The notes beneath the pieces were generated by a model. The model did not search any database and had not been told where the DNA came from. It saw nothing but the letters and a program-made list of their open reading frames with translations. Position numbers and translations under genes: made by a program. A DNA stretch of 64,000 bases. Source: Clostridiales bacterium. Its GTDB lineage: Bacteria > Bacillota > Clostridia > Oscillospirales > CAG-272. Of the stretch, positions 53,372 to 63,704 are shown piece by piece. Location: positions 1 to 64,000 of the forward strand of contig JAAWQR010000008.1 of the NCBI GenBank assembly GCA_022800625.1, written 5' to 3'. Position 1 is the first letter of the stretch, and each line of letters starts with the position of its first letter.

Positions 53372-54103
53372 ATGTCAGGACACAGTAAGTGGAATAATAT
53401 CAAAAACAAGAAAGCAAAAACCGATGCACAGAAAGCAAAAGTCTTTACAAGAATCGGTAAAGAGATCGTAATGGCAGTTCGTGCCGGCGGCGGAAATCCC
53501 GATACAAACGGAAAGCTGCGCGACCTCATCGCTAAGGCTAAATCTCTCAACGTACCGAATGACAACATTGAGCGCGCTATCAAAAAGGCTGTCGGAGACG
53601 ACAGCGTAACGTATGAAGAAATATACTACGAGGGGTACGGTCCGTCAGGCGTTGCCGTAATCGTTGAAACAGCAACCGACAACAGAAACAGAACCGCGTC
53701 CGACGTCAGGCACTACTTTGACAAATACGGCGGAAATCTCGGACAGTCAGGCTGTGTAAGCTACCTGTTTGAAGATAAGGGAGTTATCGTTATTCTTGCT
53801 GAGGACGGCGTAGACGAGGATGCACTGATGGAAGCGGCTCTTGATGCAGGCGCGGCCGATTTCATGTCTGACGGAGACGCATTTGTGATCTACACAGAAA
53901 CTTCCGACCTGTCAGCCGTCAGAGAAGCTCTTGAAGGCGCAGGATATACGATTGAAAGCGCTGAAAACGACAAAATACCTTCAAATTATATTACTCTCGA
54001 GAGCGAGGACGATATCAAGAACATGAATCTTCTGATCGAACATCTCGAGGACAACGATGATGTACAGAATATTTACCATAACTGGGAAAACTGTGACGAA
54101 TAA
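53372..54103 (+). CDS. YebC/PmpR family regulator
   Basis: MSGHSKWNNIKNKKAKTDAQKAKVFTRIGKEI. Confidence 0.97.
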   Translation: MSGHSKWNNIKNKKAKTDAQKAKVFTRIGKEIVMAVRAGGGNPDTNGKLRDLIAKAKSLNVPNDNIERAIKKAVGDDSVTYEEIYYEGYGPSGVAVIVETATDNRNRTASDVRHYFDKYGGNLGQSGCVSYLFEDKGVIVILAEDGVDEDALMEAALDAGAADFMSDGDAFVIYTETSDLSAVREALEGAGYTIESAENDKIPSNYITLESEDDIKNMNLLIEHLEDNDDVQNIYHNWENCDE

Positions 54104-54147
54104 GCTCACATAAAACTCTGAGTTTTTATGCTGTACAAAAAGTTTTC

Positions 54148-54178
54148 CCCACAGAATGCCTTAAACCTTCTGTGGGGA
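54148..54178. terminator. hairpin terminator
   Basis: CCCCACAGAA ... TTCTGTGGGG. Confidence 0.65.
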
Positions 54179-54250
54179 ATGCTGTACCCGGTATATACAT
54201 ATATCAAGTCATAAATTTGCCGTAAAAATACGGCAGAACGGAGCTTTATT

Positions 54251-55279
54251 ATGAAAGAATATATTTCATTCCCAGGTCTCGGGATCGAGCCTTTTCATAT
54301 TGACAGAGTTGCCTTTACTTTATTCGGACGCCCTGTCGCATGGTACGGAATCATTATCTGTATCGGTATAATTCTTGCAGTAACATACGCAATCCTACGT
54401 GCAAAGACAGAAAAAATCAAAAGCGACGATATGATCGATCTTGCATTTTTCCTTGTAATATTCGGTGTTATCGGCGCTCGTATCTACTATGTTCTGTTTT
54501 CTCTTGAAGATTATATAGTTACAGGACACGGATTTTTCGGAAATCTGGCAGCCACACTTAAAAATATCGTCTCCGTATGGAAAGGCGGTATCGCGATCTA
54601 CGGCGCGCTGATTGCAGGCTTTATCACGATAGTTTTGTTCTGCCGACGCAAGAAGATATCGCTTCTTAAAATGGTAGACGTTGTATCTCCCGCCGTGATG
54701 ATCGGTCAGCTTATAGGACGCTGGGGCAATTTTGTGAACATCGAAGCTTTTGGCTCAGAAACCTCACTTCCATGGAGAATGGGTATTTTAAGAAGCAATT
54801 TCGACAATGCCGCAGAACTTGGCGCATGGACGAGCGAAACCTATGTTCACCCGACGTTTTTATACGAATCCCTTTGGAATCTTTTAGGATTTATAATCGC
54901 TAATATAATATATAAGCGCAAGAAATACGACGGACAGATATTTTTCTTCTATATCGGCTGGTACGGCTTCGGAAGAATGATAATCGAGGGATTTCGCACA
55001 GACAGCCTGATGCTTGGTCCTGTCAGGATCTCTCAGCTTGTCGGATTTGTAACATTTGCGCTCGGAGTTGCACTGTCGATTCTTATGAGACGCCTTGCAA
55101 GACAAGCTGCCGCTGAAGCGCAGGACGAAAGACTCAGCCTTGTTGAAGGCGAAATCAGCATCAGCAGTTCTGAATCTTCAGATACAGAAACTACGGATGA
55201 CAATTCCGCATCTGAAAATGAAATTTCAAAAGAAACAAACATTGAAGGAGAAGAAGATAACCATGGCGAAAATAATTGA
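54251..55279 (+). CDS. lgt: prolipoprotein diacylglyceryl transferase with acidic C-terminal tail
   Basis: PVAWYGIIICIGII, GRWGNFVNIEAFG, HPTFLYESLWNL. Confidence 0.95.
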   Translation: MKEYISFPGLGIEPFHIDRVAFTLFGRPVAWYGIIICIGIILAVTYAILRAKTEKIKSDDMIDLAFFLVIFGVIGARIYYVLFSLEDYIVTGHGFFGNLAATLKNIVSVWKGGIAIYGALIAGFITIVLFCRRKKISLLKMVDVVSPAVMIGQLIGRWGNFVNIEAFGSETSLPWRMGILRSNFDNAAELGAWTSETYVHPTFLYESLWNLLGFIIANIIYKRKKYDGQIFFFYIGWYGFGRMIIEGFRTDSLMLGPVRISQLVGFVTFALGVALSILMRRLARQAAAEAQDERLSLVEGEISISSSESSDTETTDDNSASENEISKETNIEGEEDNHGENN

Positions 55280-56117
55280 CGGCAAAAAAATTGCCGCAAA
55301 GGTCAGAGCAGATATAAAAGAAAGAGCCGCAACGTTCGCATCTGAAACGGGCGTTGTACCCGGACTTGCGGTAATCATTGTCGGTGAAGATCCTGCATCA
55401 AAGGTATATGTCAGAAACAAGCACCGCGCCTGTGTTGAAGCAGGCTATCGCTCTGATATATATGAAATGAGCGCAGACACAACTGAAGCTGAGCTTCTTA
55501 CAAAAATTGAAGAGCTAAAAGCAGACACCGGAATACACGGTATTCTCGTCCAGCTTCCCCTGCCATCTCATCTTGATGAAAAGGCTGTCCTTGAAGCGAT
55601 CCCGCCCGAAAAGGACGTAGACGCATTTCATGTTGTGAATACGGGCAAGATCATGCTCGGAGACTACAGCTTTCTGCCGTGCACTCCTGCAGGTGTTATG
55701 AAGATGCTTGAATATGAAAACATCGACATAAGCGGAAAGGAATGCGTAATTGTCGGACGCAGCAACATCGTAGGAAAGCCGATGGCAATGCTTTTGCTCC
55801 ATGCAAACGGAACAGTAACGGTATGTCATTCAAGAACTAAAAACCTCTCAGAGGTAACGCGCCGTGCTGATATACTTGTTGTAGCAATCGGCAAGGCTGA
55901 TTTTATCACGGGTGATATGGTAAAGCCGGGTGCAGTTGTCATTGACGTAGGAATGAACCGCAGAGATGACGGACGTCTCACGGGAGACGTTGATTTTGAT
56001 TCGGTCGAGCCTGTAGCATCAGCGATAACGCCTGTACCGGGCGGTGTCGGACCGATGACGATTACAATACTTCTTGAAAACACGCTTACAGCGGCTAAGG
56101 AAAGCATAGGTAAATAA
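55263..56117 (+). CDS. folD: methylenetetrahydrofolate dehydrogenase/cyclohydrolase
   Basis: VGEDPASKVYVRNK, PCTPAGVMKML, VGRSNIVGKPMAMLL, TPVPGGVGPMT. Confidence 0.97.
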   Translation: MAKIIDGKKIAAKVRADIKERAATFASETGVVPGLAVIIVGEDPASKVYVRNKHRACVEAGYRSDIYEMSADTTEAELLTKIEELKADTGIHGILVQLPLPSHLDEKAVLEAIPPEKDVDAFHVVNTGKIMLGDYSFLPCTPAGVMKMLEYENIDISGKECVIVGRSNIVGKPMAMLLLHANGTVTVCHSRTKNLSEVTRRADILVVAIGKADFITGDMVKPGAVVIDVGMNRRDDGRLTGDVDFDSVEPVASAITPVPGGVGPMTITILLENTLTAAKESIGK

Positions 56118-56125
56118 TAAAGTGC

Positions 56126-56168
56126 GGAGCTGTGACGAAACTTTTACATTTCGTCACAGCTCCTTTTT
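56126..56168 (+). terminator. folD terminator, duplicated hairpin copy 1
   Basis: GGAGCTGTGACGAAA-CTTTTACA-TTTCGTCACAGCTCC-TTTTT. Confidence 0.9.
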
Positions 56169-56869
56169 ATGTACTTGCGCGTTCGCTTTAGCTAAATCGA
56201 AGCGTGCTTACCTAACAGTTCTTTACAAGTTTTCTTCATCTTCGTAGCCATATCAGCTATATCAAAGCCTTGCTTTACAAAGTATTTAATCGCGCTTTTT
56301 TGTTCGTGCCTACATTTCGCTACGCAGAAGTAGCAAAAGACGCGGCAAAAAAGCTTTCCGGGGATTACTTCAGAAGCTGCACCCGCTGTACTTCCGTGCC
56401 GCACACGCTGCGATTGAGGCTATGACATCCTTATCCATTGCAGTTCCTGCAACCACCTTTTACGCCATCGCCCACAATGCAGCAATCGCTCCGCAGTTAA
56501 TGTTATTTTATAGCCGGTATGCAATTCAAGGAGCATTAGTTAGTCTGCAATTTAAGTTTTCATAATCAAGTATGACTTTTACCAAACACAAAGTATATTT
56601 TTTACTCTGTATCTATGAGTAATAAAATTTGTTTCACAAAGCGTTGCTATACGCCTAACGCAATACGTTTTGAATAGTGAAAAATCCATATAATAACAAC
56701 CACTGCGAAGCGATCTCGTAGTGTGGGTGGAATCCGCCACCATGTCCCCGTAACTTCATTTCAGGAGAATGACGAAACTGTCCGTACTACTTCCGCAACG
56801 CAGAAGCAGGGATTGCGCGGAAGCTATGCGGAGCATAGTAAGGGGGCGGCTTCGGGGGGATTTTTCCCC

Positions 56870-56975
56870 CGGAAGGCTTTTTGGGTACCCGTTTTTTCAC
56901 GAAAAAAGGGCGACACTATAAAATAGAGTGCGAAAAAGCGGCTTCGCAGGCACTGCGAGTTAGCTATAACCAAAA
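56870..56975. repeat. extragenic repeat copy B
   Basis: Ordered blocks shared with 29-109; extra ~22-nt insert before GCGGCT. Confidence 0.5.
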
Positions 56976-57012
56976 AGGCTGTGACGAAACTTTTACATTT
57001 CGTCACAGCCTC
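56976..57012 (-). terminator. duplicated hairpin copy 2, terminator of SLH gene
   Basis: GCTGTGACGAAACTTTTACATTTCGTCACAGC identical to 56129-56160; T-run on minus. Confidence 0.9.
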
Positions 57013-57022
57013 GTCTTTTGTT

Positions 57023-59947
57023 TTACTTTCCTATAGCTGATGTCGGATCGTATCCGCCATGCTCAGCATAATAACCTGTCATGAAGTATGACAATTTTTC
57101 CTCGTGCTCATTTAGTCCTTCATAATAGTAGAATGCAGACTTGGTACCGATTCCGAATGAGGTATACCATGACACAGTTGCATAATCATACGGGAACATT
57201 ACTCTTGTTTCCTTCCAGAAGTCCTTTTCCCAGTTGTCAAATGCTCCGTATGTCTTTGCCATCGATGCTGATTTTGTATTCATAATATATGTGTTATTGC
57301 ATAGGATATATCCGTAAGACTCAGGATTGTACGTTACTGAAGTCGGTGAGTTTGCATATCCGAAAACGTGCATGATTATATTATCCTCAAGCAAACCGTT
57401 TTCATCAATGCTCGAGCAGATTACATCTCCCTTAGAATTACTGTATTCTCCGCCCTGATATTGCGTCAGACCGTATCCGATATACGCCATAATATTACCA
57501 CGCATCGTGATGTTCTTTACTTCTCCGACACTCCAAATTTCAGCGCCGTTTCCGCATGCCGCCATTACATTATTTTCATAAGTAACATTTTGAATCACAG
57601 CTTTAGGATTTGCACTGTTCTGACTTGTGACAGGTCCGTCGCCGATATCATGGAAATAACAATCAGCTATATAAACTCCGTCAGATTCGCCGAAGCTCTC
57701 AATTCCGCTTTCAACGCTGCTCAACGCTCCGCCGACAAATCCGATCTCACAGTTTGTAACTGTAAGTCCCATCCCTTTGAGCGTTGCGCCGTAAGCTGAA
57801 CCGTAAAGAATCGCCAAATTGTCAAGCCTGTAATCATAAGCATCTTCATTTACTATAGCTGTGCCGCTTCTGGAGATTTTGATATCCTCAAAACGCTCTG
57901 CAGGATTGCTCTTTCCGTTTTCATCGGTCTTGCTGTACAAGTATATTGTGTTCGTCGAACGGTCATGTACATACTCAAGGTCATGCTTAAGAGCCGTTCC
58001 CGGATTTGTCATATCAGCAACGCCTGTTTCATAATATTCTAATCCGTTTCCGTTATAACCCCTGTCATATGATACTTTTCCTGCTCCGAATGCAACCGGA
58101 TCGTCTTTATCATCCGTTACAACTCTAATGCCCATTGCACGGCCGCCGTCAAAGAAAATATTACCTGTATCACACCTGCCCGGCTCTGACGCCCATTCAT
58201 CATTTGTTTCTGCCTTGATCTTGTAAATATTAGGCCATTCGGTTGCTTCCCAGCTTGCAGGATTATTTGTATACGACGGATTAACAGCGCTTGAGAATAC
58301 AGGCTTTGTACCTTCGCCATATGCGCCGTATGTAATTTCACCGTATACTGTCAGGCAAGTCAAACCGGCAGAGTAGTCCTCAGCATACCACTCGCTGCCT
58401 CTCTCAAAGAATACGCCGTCACCGAATTCGATTCCGTTGAAAAAGTCTTCGTGCGCTTCTTTAAGCCTTTCCATAGTTTTCCACGGTGTTTCGGGAGACA
58501 GTCCGTCGTTGTCATCGCTCGCATTTGGATTTACGTTCGAGACATAGTACGCTGTTCCGCCTGCCGCTTCTATATCTTCAGGAGTTACTGCGGACGGTGA
58601 ATTCTTTATCTCGGCAATTCTGTCTGAAAGGAGCTTATCGTAATATGCATCGTCCTCGTCAGTAAATTCTCTCCAGTCAAGGTCGGAATAAAGCTGATAA
58701 TTCTTCAGATAATCTTCAATACTTTCATCGGAAGAAGCAGTAAATGCGTCAGCCTCTTCTTTTGTCGCAAAGAATGCTATGTAACGAATATTAAACGTGC
58801 CTGTTATACTGTAATCAAGCTCACATGGCATAAATGCAAGCGTTTGATTCTGCTTCAGGGGATCGATAGGATGCGCCGCCGCGATCTCACTGAGATCAGC
58901 TACAGCAGTCTTCATTCCCGCGTCATCCGCGCTAGCAACAAAGTTGAGCGTCTCCTGAAATCCGTTGCGTATCTCGCCTTTCTTATTTCTGTTTACTGTA
59001 TATACAGCTTCGGGTATGTGATCGTCCATTCCTGTATATCCGTAACATACCTTTACATAAGGCGTCTTTGAGAGGTCAATGTTCAACTCGCTGATTGAAA
59101 GTCCTGCCGCATTGCCGGGAAGTACAAGCGTCTTCCATTCGGAATGTCTATCCATACTCATGCCAAGGATCGGGTACTCATCTCCAGTATCTACAAGCTT
59201 ATGATCCATTCCACCGGCATAGGCTGCTCCCATATAGTAAAGATAATTTGCTCCGACTACCGTCGGCTTATCTCCGGGTGCCTCGGGAGTATATCCCTGC
59301 CATGCGTTGACGATTGCATCTCTTACTCTTCTGATGATAGCCGCAGATTCAGCTCTTGTGATCTCCGATTGAGGTCTGAATGTGCCTTCCGGATCACCCC
59401 TGACGATATTTGTAACTTTAAGAACATCTATCGCACATTCAGCATATTCCTGAACTTCGTCTTCATCGGTGAAATCAAATATTCCTCCGCGCGTTGTAAG
59501 ATTGCAATCCTTGTATTCCAGGTATCTTGCAACTGATGCTGCCATTTGCTCGCGTGTCATCGCATCTTCCGGTCTGAAGGTTCCGTCTTCAAAACCTTTT
59601 ACTATCTCATTCTGTGCCGCCCATCCTACATAACCCGAATACCATGTATCTTTGACAACATCCGGAAAATCGTCTGTTTCAACAGGTTCTACACCGTCAA
59701 GTCTGCCGAGCATTGTGATAAACATTGCTCTTGTAAGCGTTGTATTCGGTGAAAATTCAATGTTTGACATGCCGTTCATAAGGTCATGCTCCCATGTATA
59801 CTTTACATCGTCATAAAACCAATTGGAATCCGATACGTCTTTATAAGCCATATCCTTTACATCTGCCGCTGAGCTTCCGCTGATTGACACTGCTGCCGCA
59901 AGCATTGCTGCCGTCAGACTAAGTGAAATTACTTTTTTAAATCCCAT
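57023..59947 (-). CDS. secreted SLH-domain protein with parallel beta-helix region
   Basis: Signal peptide, SLH repeats (FSPNTTLTRAMFITMLGRLDG; FRPEDAMTREQMAASVARYLEY; FRPQSEITRAESAAIIRRV), repeated ITMRGNIM/VTNCEIGF-like strands. Confidence 0.9.
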   Translation of the reverse strand: MGFKKVISLSLTAAMLAAAVSISGSSAADVKDMAYKDVSDSNWFYDDVKYTWEHDLMNGMSNIEFSPNTTLTRAMFITMLGRLDGVEPVETDDFPDVVKDTWYSGYVGWAAQNEIVKGFEDGTFRPEDAMTREQMAASVARYLEYKDCNLTTRGGIFDFTDEDEVQEYAECAIDVLKVTNIVRGDPEGTFRPQSEITRAESAAIIRRVRDAIVNAWQGYTPEAPGDKPTVVGANYLYYMGAAYAGGMDHKLVDTGDEYPILGMSMDRHSEWKTLVLPGNAAGLSISELNIDLSKTPYVKVCYGYTGMDDHIPEAVYTVNRNKKGEIRNGFQETLNFVASADDAGMKTAVADLSEIAAAHPIDPLKQNQTLAFMPCELDYSITGTFNIRYIAFFATKEEADAFTASSDESIEDYLKNYQLYSDLDWREFTDEDDAYYDKLLSDRIAEIKNSPSAVTPEDIEAAGGTAYYVSNVNPNASDDNDGLSPETPWKTMERLKEAHEDFFNGIEFGDGVFFERGSEWYAEDYSAGLTCLTVYGEITYGAYGEGTKPVFSSAVNPSYTNNPASWEATEWPNIYKIKAETNDEWASEPGRCDTGNIFFDGGRAMGIRVVTDDKDDPVAFGAGKVSYDRGYNGNGLEYYETGVADMTNPGTALKHDLEYVHDRSTNTIYLYSKTDENGKSNPAERFEDIKISRSGTAIVNEDAYDYRLDNLAILYGSAYGATLKGMGLTVTNCEIGFVGGALSSVESGIESFGESDGVYIADCYFHDIGDGPVTSQNSANPKAVIQNVTYENNVMAACGNGAEIWSVGEVKNITMRGNIMAYIGYGLTQYQGGEYSNSKGDVICSSIDENGLLEDNIIMHVFGYANSPTSVTYNPESYGYILCNNTYIMNTKSASMAKTYGAFDNWEKDFWKETRVMFPYDYATVSWYTSFGIGTKSAFYYYEGLNEHEEKLSYFMTGYYAEHGGYDPTSAIGK

Positions 59948-60114
59948 GTCATGTTTCCTTTCAAATAAATATAATGCAGCCGCGTATATTATACTATATT
60001 TTATACAAATTGTCTATCGGCAAATTAGACATTTTGCCGCTCAGGCAATTGTTTATATTGCACAAAAGCGTTGCTGCAGTATTGTCGCAGCAACGCTTTA
60101 CTTGAAATCAACTA

Positions 60115-61242
60115 TCAGTTATTCTGTTCCTTGCTCTTTCTGAGCATGCTGATGATTTCGGAAATATCATCATCGGGAACACTTGATTCAGCAACATTCG
60201 GCATTTCTTCTTTCGGCTGCTCGGGAACTTTTACAACCTTTTCAGCCTCTGCAGCTGAATTACGCTTCATAAGACCGAGTTTCTCATTGCTGTTTTCAAA
60301 TCCTGTTGCAATGATTGTGATTTTCATTTTATCCTCAAGCTCGGGATCGAAAGCAACGCCCCAAATTACCGTAGCGTCATCGTTAGCCTGATCGGCGATC
60401 ATTGAAGATGCCGTATCAATATCGTTGAGTTCGATATCGGGAGAAGCAGTAATGCTTACAAGGATACCCATAGAACCTGAAATCGTTGTCTCAAGAAGCG
60501 GGCTTGAAATTGCATTTCTCGCAGCAACCTCCGCTTTATCCTTGCCTTCACCCTCGCCTACGCCCATATGAGCATAGCCTGCATTCTTCATAACTGTAGT
60601 TACATCCGCAAAGTCAAGGTTCAGGTACTGAGGTACATTGATAAGCTCTGTAATGCTCTGTACACCCTGTCTGAGAACATCGTCCGCAACCTGGAAAGCG
60701 TTCATCAGAGTGATCTTCTCACCGATCTGCTTCAGCTTTTCGTTGGGAATGATGATAAGTGAATCAACATACTGACTGAGGTTTGCAATACCGATCTCAG
60801 CCTGTTCCATTCTCTTCTTACCCTCAAATGCAAACGGCTTTGTTACGATACCTATGGTAAGTATACCCATCTCCTGAGCAATACGTGCAACTACGGGAGC
60901 TGCTCCCGTTCCCGTACCGCCTCCCATTCCGGCAGTAACGAATACCATTTCTGCTCCGGCGATAGCATTCTTTATCTCTTCAAGATTCTCTTCAGCCGCG
61001 CGCTCGCCGACCTCGGGATTTGCGCCTGCGCCGTGTCCTTTTGTAATCTTCTCCCCGATCGGCACCTTTACGGTAGCGCCCGAGTTGAGGAGAGTCTGAT
61101 TATCGGTATTGATTGAAATAAATTCAACTCCGCGAACATTTGTAACGATCATACGGTTTATAGCGTTGTTTCCGCCGCCGCCGACACCGATGACCTTTAT
61201 GTTCACTTTGCTCTGGAAGTTATCGTCTAATTCAAATGGCAT
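60115..61242 (-). CDS. ftsZ: cell division protein FtsZ
   Basis: [28 protein letters not shown]. Confidence 0.98.
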   Translation of the reverse strand: MPFELDDNFQSKVNIKVIGVGGGGNNAINRMIVTNVRGVEFISINTDNQTLLNSGATVKVPIGEKITKGHGAGANPEVGERAAEENLEEIKNAIAGAEMVFVTAGMGGGTGTGAAPVVARIAQEMGILTIGIVTKPFAFEGKKRMEQAEIGIANLSQYVDSLIIIPNEKLKQIGEKITLMNAFQVADDVLRQGVQSITELINVPQYLNLDFADVTTVMKNAGYAHMGVGEGEGKDKAEVAARNAISSPLLETTISGSMGILVSITASPDIELNDIDTASSMIADQANDDATVIWGVAFDPELEDKMKITIIATGFENSNEKLGLMKRNSAAEAEKVVKVPEQPKEEMPNVAESSVPDDDISEIISMLRKSKEQNN

Positions 61243-61480
61243 TATGTCTGCCTCCTTGTAGAGTATTTTAATTTTCCTAATTCTGTTTATTATCCCTAAT
61301 ACCTATATCATATACTAAAACAAAACTTTTTTCAAGGGGTTTTTAAAAATATTTTAGGCAAAAACTCAAATTAAAATATTTTTTATATTTATTAGCTCTG
61401 TTTTTCAGTATTTACAGGCATTTTCCGACATTTGCCGCTGTTTTCGGACATAGGCGAAAACAGTTTTATGCAATTGTCTT

Positions 61481-62482
61481 TTATTCGACGTCAAGCAGTT
61501 CGTCAAGTCTAACTCCGGTTTTATCGCGAACCGTAAGATCAATTTTGGCTTTCTTACCGCCTTCAAACATTTCGTCCTGAAGGACAAGCGCCGCAGTTTT
61601 TAATTTATACGGAATATCCTCTCCGTTTCCGAGAATCAACTTGTACGCCCCGTCACATACCATCGATATAGCAAACTGATCTCTGACATCTACCGATGTT
61701 ATTCTGTCCTCCAGCTCCGAATCTTTCAGCTCTGAGAGCACTGAGCGGACTATTCTGTCATATTTCGGCTCGGCAAACTCTATAACTCTTCCCGTCACCG
61801 AATATTTGACAGGAGGAAGCTTTATGTATTTGATCTCCTCAGGTATTTCATTCTTATCATCTGCGCTGTCAAGCACGCGCAGACCTTCCGAGAGAATTTT
61901 AATATCACCGAAAATAACAGTATAGTAAGCCGCGCTTTCATCTGTCAGGATAAGATCAACGCTGTTCGGAATATTTCTTTTTACTTCGACGCTTCCTATA
62001 TAAGGACATGCGAGCGTTATTTTTCTTACGACCGTGCTTCGGCGGAAAGAATAAAGATTGATTCCATTATAAATCCCCGAAGCGTCGATCACTTCATTTT
62101 CGGAATAAAGAGATGTACCGACAACATTTATATTCCCTACAACAAAAACAAACTTATATATAACCGCAAGTGTTGCCGCAAAAAGCATTAAAATCAGCAC
62201 TGCAAGAATAATCCTGCGCCTGCTCGTGACTTTTTTTCGCCTTGCCGCCGCTTCACGCCTTGCTTCTCCGACCTTACGGCTTCTTCTCTCCGCAGAACCG
62301 TTGTCGTCTCTTTTAAATTCGCCTTTTTGTTTAAAATTATATACTCCCGTGTCATTGCAGGCTTTGCGGGGGATCTCTTCGTGCGCTCTGCCCGACGCCC
62401 CGTAAAAAGCCTCTCCATATCTCATCTCTCTGCCGTATGCACGGCTTTCAGAACCTGATATTCCGCTTGCTATACCGATCAC
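61481..62482 (-). CDS. ftsQ: FtsQ/DivIB (POTRA) cell division protein
   Basis: TM then NINVVGTSLYSENEVIDASGIYNGINLYSF; in dcw context. Confidence 0.8.
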   Translation of the reverse strand: MIGIASGISGSESRAYGREMRYGEAFYGASGRAHEEIPRKACNDTGVYNFKQKGEFKRDDNGSAERRSRKVGEARREAAARRKKVTSRRRIILAVLILMLFAATLAVIYKFVFVVGNINVVGTSLYSENEVIDASGIYNGINLYSFRRSTVVRKITLACPYIGSVEVKRNIPNSVDLILTDESAAYYTVIFGDIKILSEGLRVLDSADDKNEIPEEIKYIKLPPVKYSVTGRVIEFAEPKYDRIVRSVLSELKDSELEDRITSVDVRDQFAISMVCDGAYKLILGNGEDIPYKLKTAALVLQDEMFEGGKKAKIDLTVRDKTGVRLDELLDVE

Positions 62483-62516
62483 CCCGCCTTTTGTTTTGAC
62501 TTCCGCGCTGCAAATA

Positions 62517-63656
62517 TCATCTGCAGCTTTTTTTATCTTTTATCAGTTTTTTTATATCGTTATATATCAGTCTGTTTGAATCCGTAAGTGCGAATTTTCT
62601 GATATTTTCGCTCATTTTCCGCCGTTTTTCCAAGCCGTTTTCCGACAGAAGCTCATCAATCGCGCAAATCAATACTTCGGCGCTGTCCTTCAGCTCACTT
62701 TCTTCAAACAGCAGAGCCGCGTCTGCGTCAGCTAAGACCTTCGCGTTTTTATACTGATGATTTTCCGTAACATTCGGTGACGGAATAAACACCGGACATT
62801 TTCCCGCCGAAGCAAGCTCCGATATCGTAAGCGCTCCCGCTCGGCAAATGATAACATCAGCCGCCGCCATTTTCAAAGGCATGTCATAAATATACTCAAG
62901 CAGCTGTAAATTCTCAAATTTATCAAGACCGCGCTTCTTGAATTCCGCCCCTGCAATATCTTTCTCAATTGATCCTGTAGCGTGAATATGAAGCGTATCG
63001 GAGTGCTTTGACGAATATTCGCTCATGAGATTTAAAACCGCCTCATTAACCTTTTCCGCACCCATGCTTCCGCCATATGACAGAATGATCTTTTCGTATT
63101 TACCCTCTATTCCGAGCTTTTGTCTCGCCTCTTCACGCGTCACGTGCGAAAAACCCGACGGCAGAGGATTTCCGACTCGCAAAGTCTTATCGCCTGCGTG
63201 AAGCGTCCGTCCCGTCTCCTCAAAATTGAGATATATTCTATCCACCTTATCCTGAAGCATTTTAACGGCAATACCGGCAATCGCGTTTGATTCATGAAGC
63301 GCGCACGGAATCCCCATCATGGAAGCAGCTTTTACTACAGGCCACGAAACATAACCGCCTGTTCCTATCACAACATCGGGAGCAAACTCGCGGATAAGTT
63401 TTTTGGCTTTATACGGAGATGTCAGCGCGAGCCAAAAAGCTCGGATATTTGCAGGTGAGAGACTTCGTCTTATTCCTCTTACATCCACATGTCGAAGCTT
63501 ATAACCCGATGCCGGAACAAGCTTGTTTTCAATGCCGCGCTCCGTTCCCACAAATATTATTTCCGAATCAGGTTCATTTTGTTTTATAGTATCTGCAATC
63601 GCCAAAGCAGGATTCACATGTCCGCCAGTGCCGCCGCCTGTCATTATAACTCTCAT
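62517..63656 (-). CDS. murG: UDP-GlcNAc--lipid II transferase
   Basis: MRVIMTGGGTGGHVNPALAIAD, GTGGYVSWPVV, CRAGALTISELASAGKCPVFIPSP. Confidence 0.97.
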   Translation of the reverse strand: MRVIMTGGGTGGHVNPALAIADTIKQNEPDSEIIFVGTERGIENKLVPASGYKLRHVDVRGIRRSLSPANIRAFWLALTSPYKAKKLIREFAPDVVIGTGGYVSWPVVKAASMMGIPCALHESNAIAGIAVKMLQDKVDRIYLNFEETGRTLHAGDKTLRVGNPLPSGFSHVTREEARQKLGIEGKYEKIILSYGGSMGAEKVNEAVLNLMSEYSSKHSDTLHIHATGSIEKDIAGAEFKKRGLDKFENLQLLEYIYDMPLKMAAADVIICRAGALTISELASAGKCPVFIPSPNVTENHQYKNAKVLADADAALLFEESELKDSAEVLICAIDELLSENGLEKRRKMSENIRKFALTDSNRLIYNDIKKLIKDKKSCR

Positions 63657-63704
63657 CGTCTCTTTTCCTTTCTGTCTCAATCTGTGCTGTATTTATAAAT
63701 TCAG

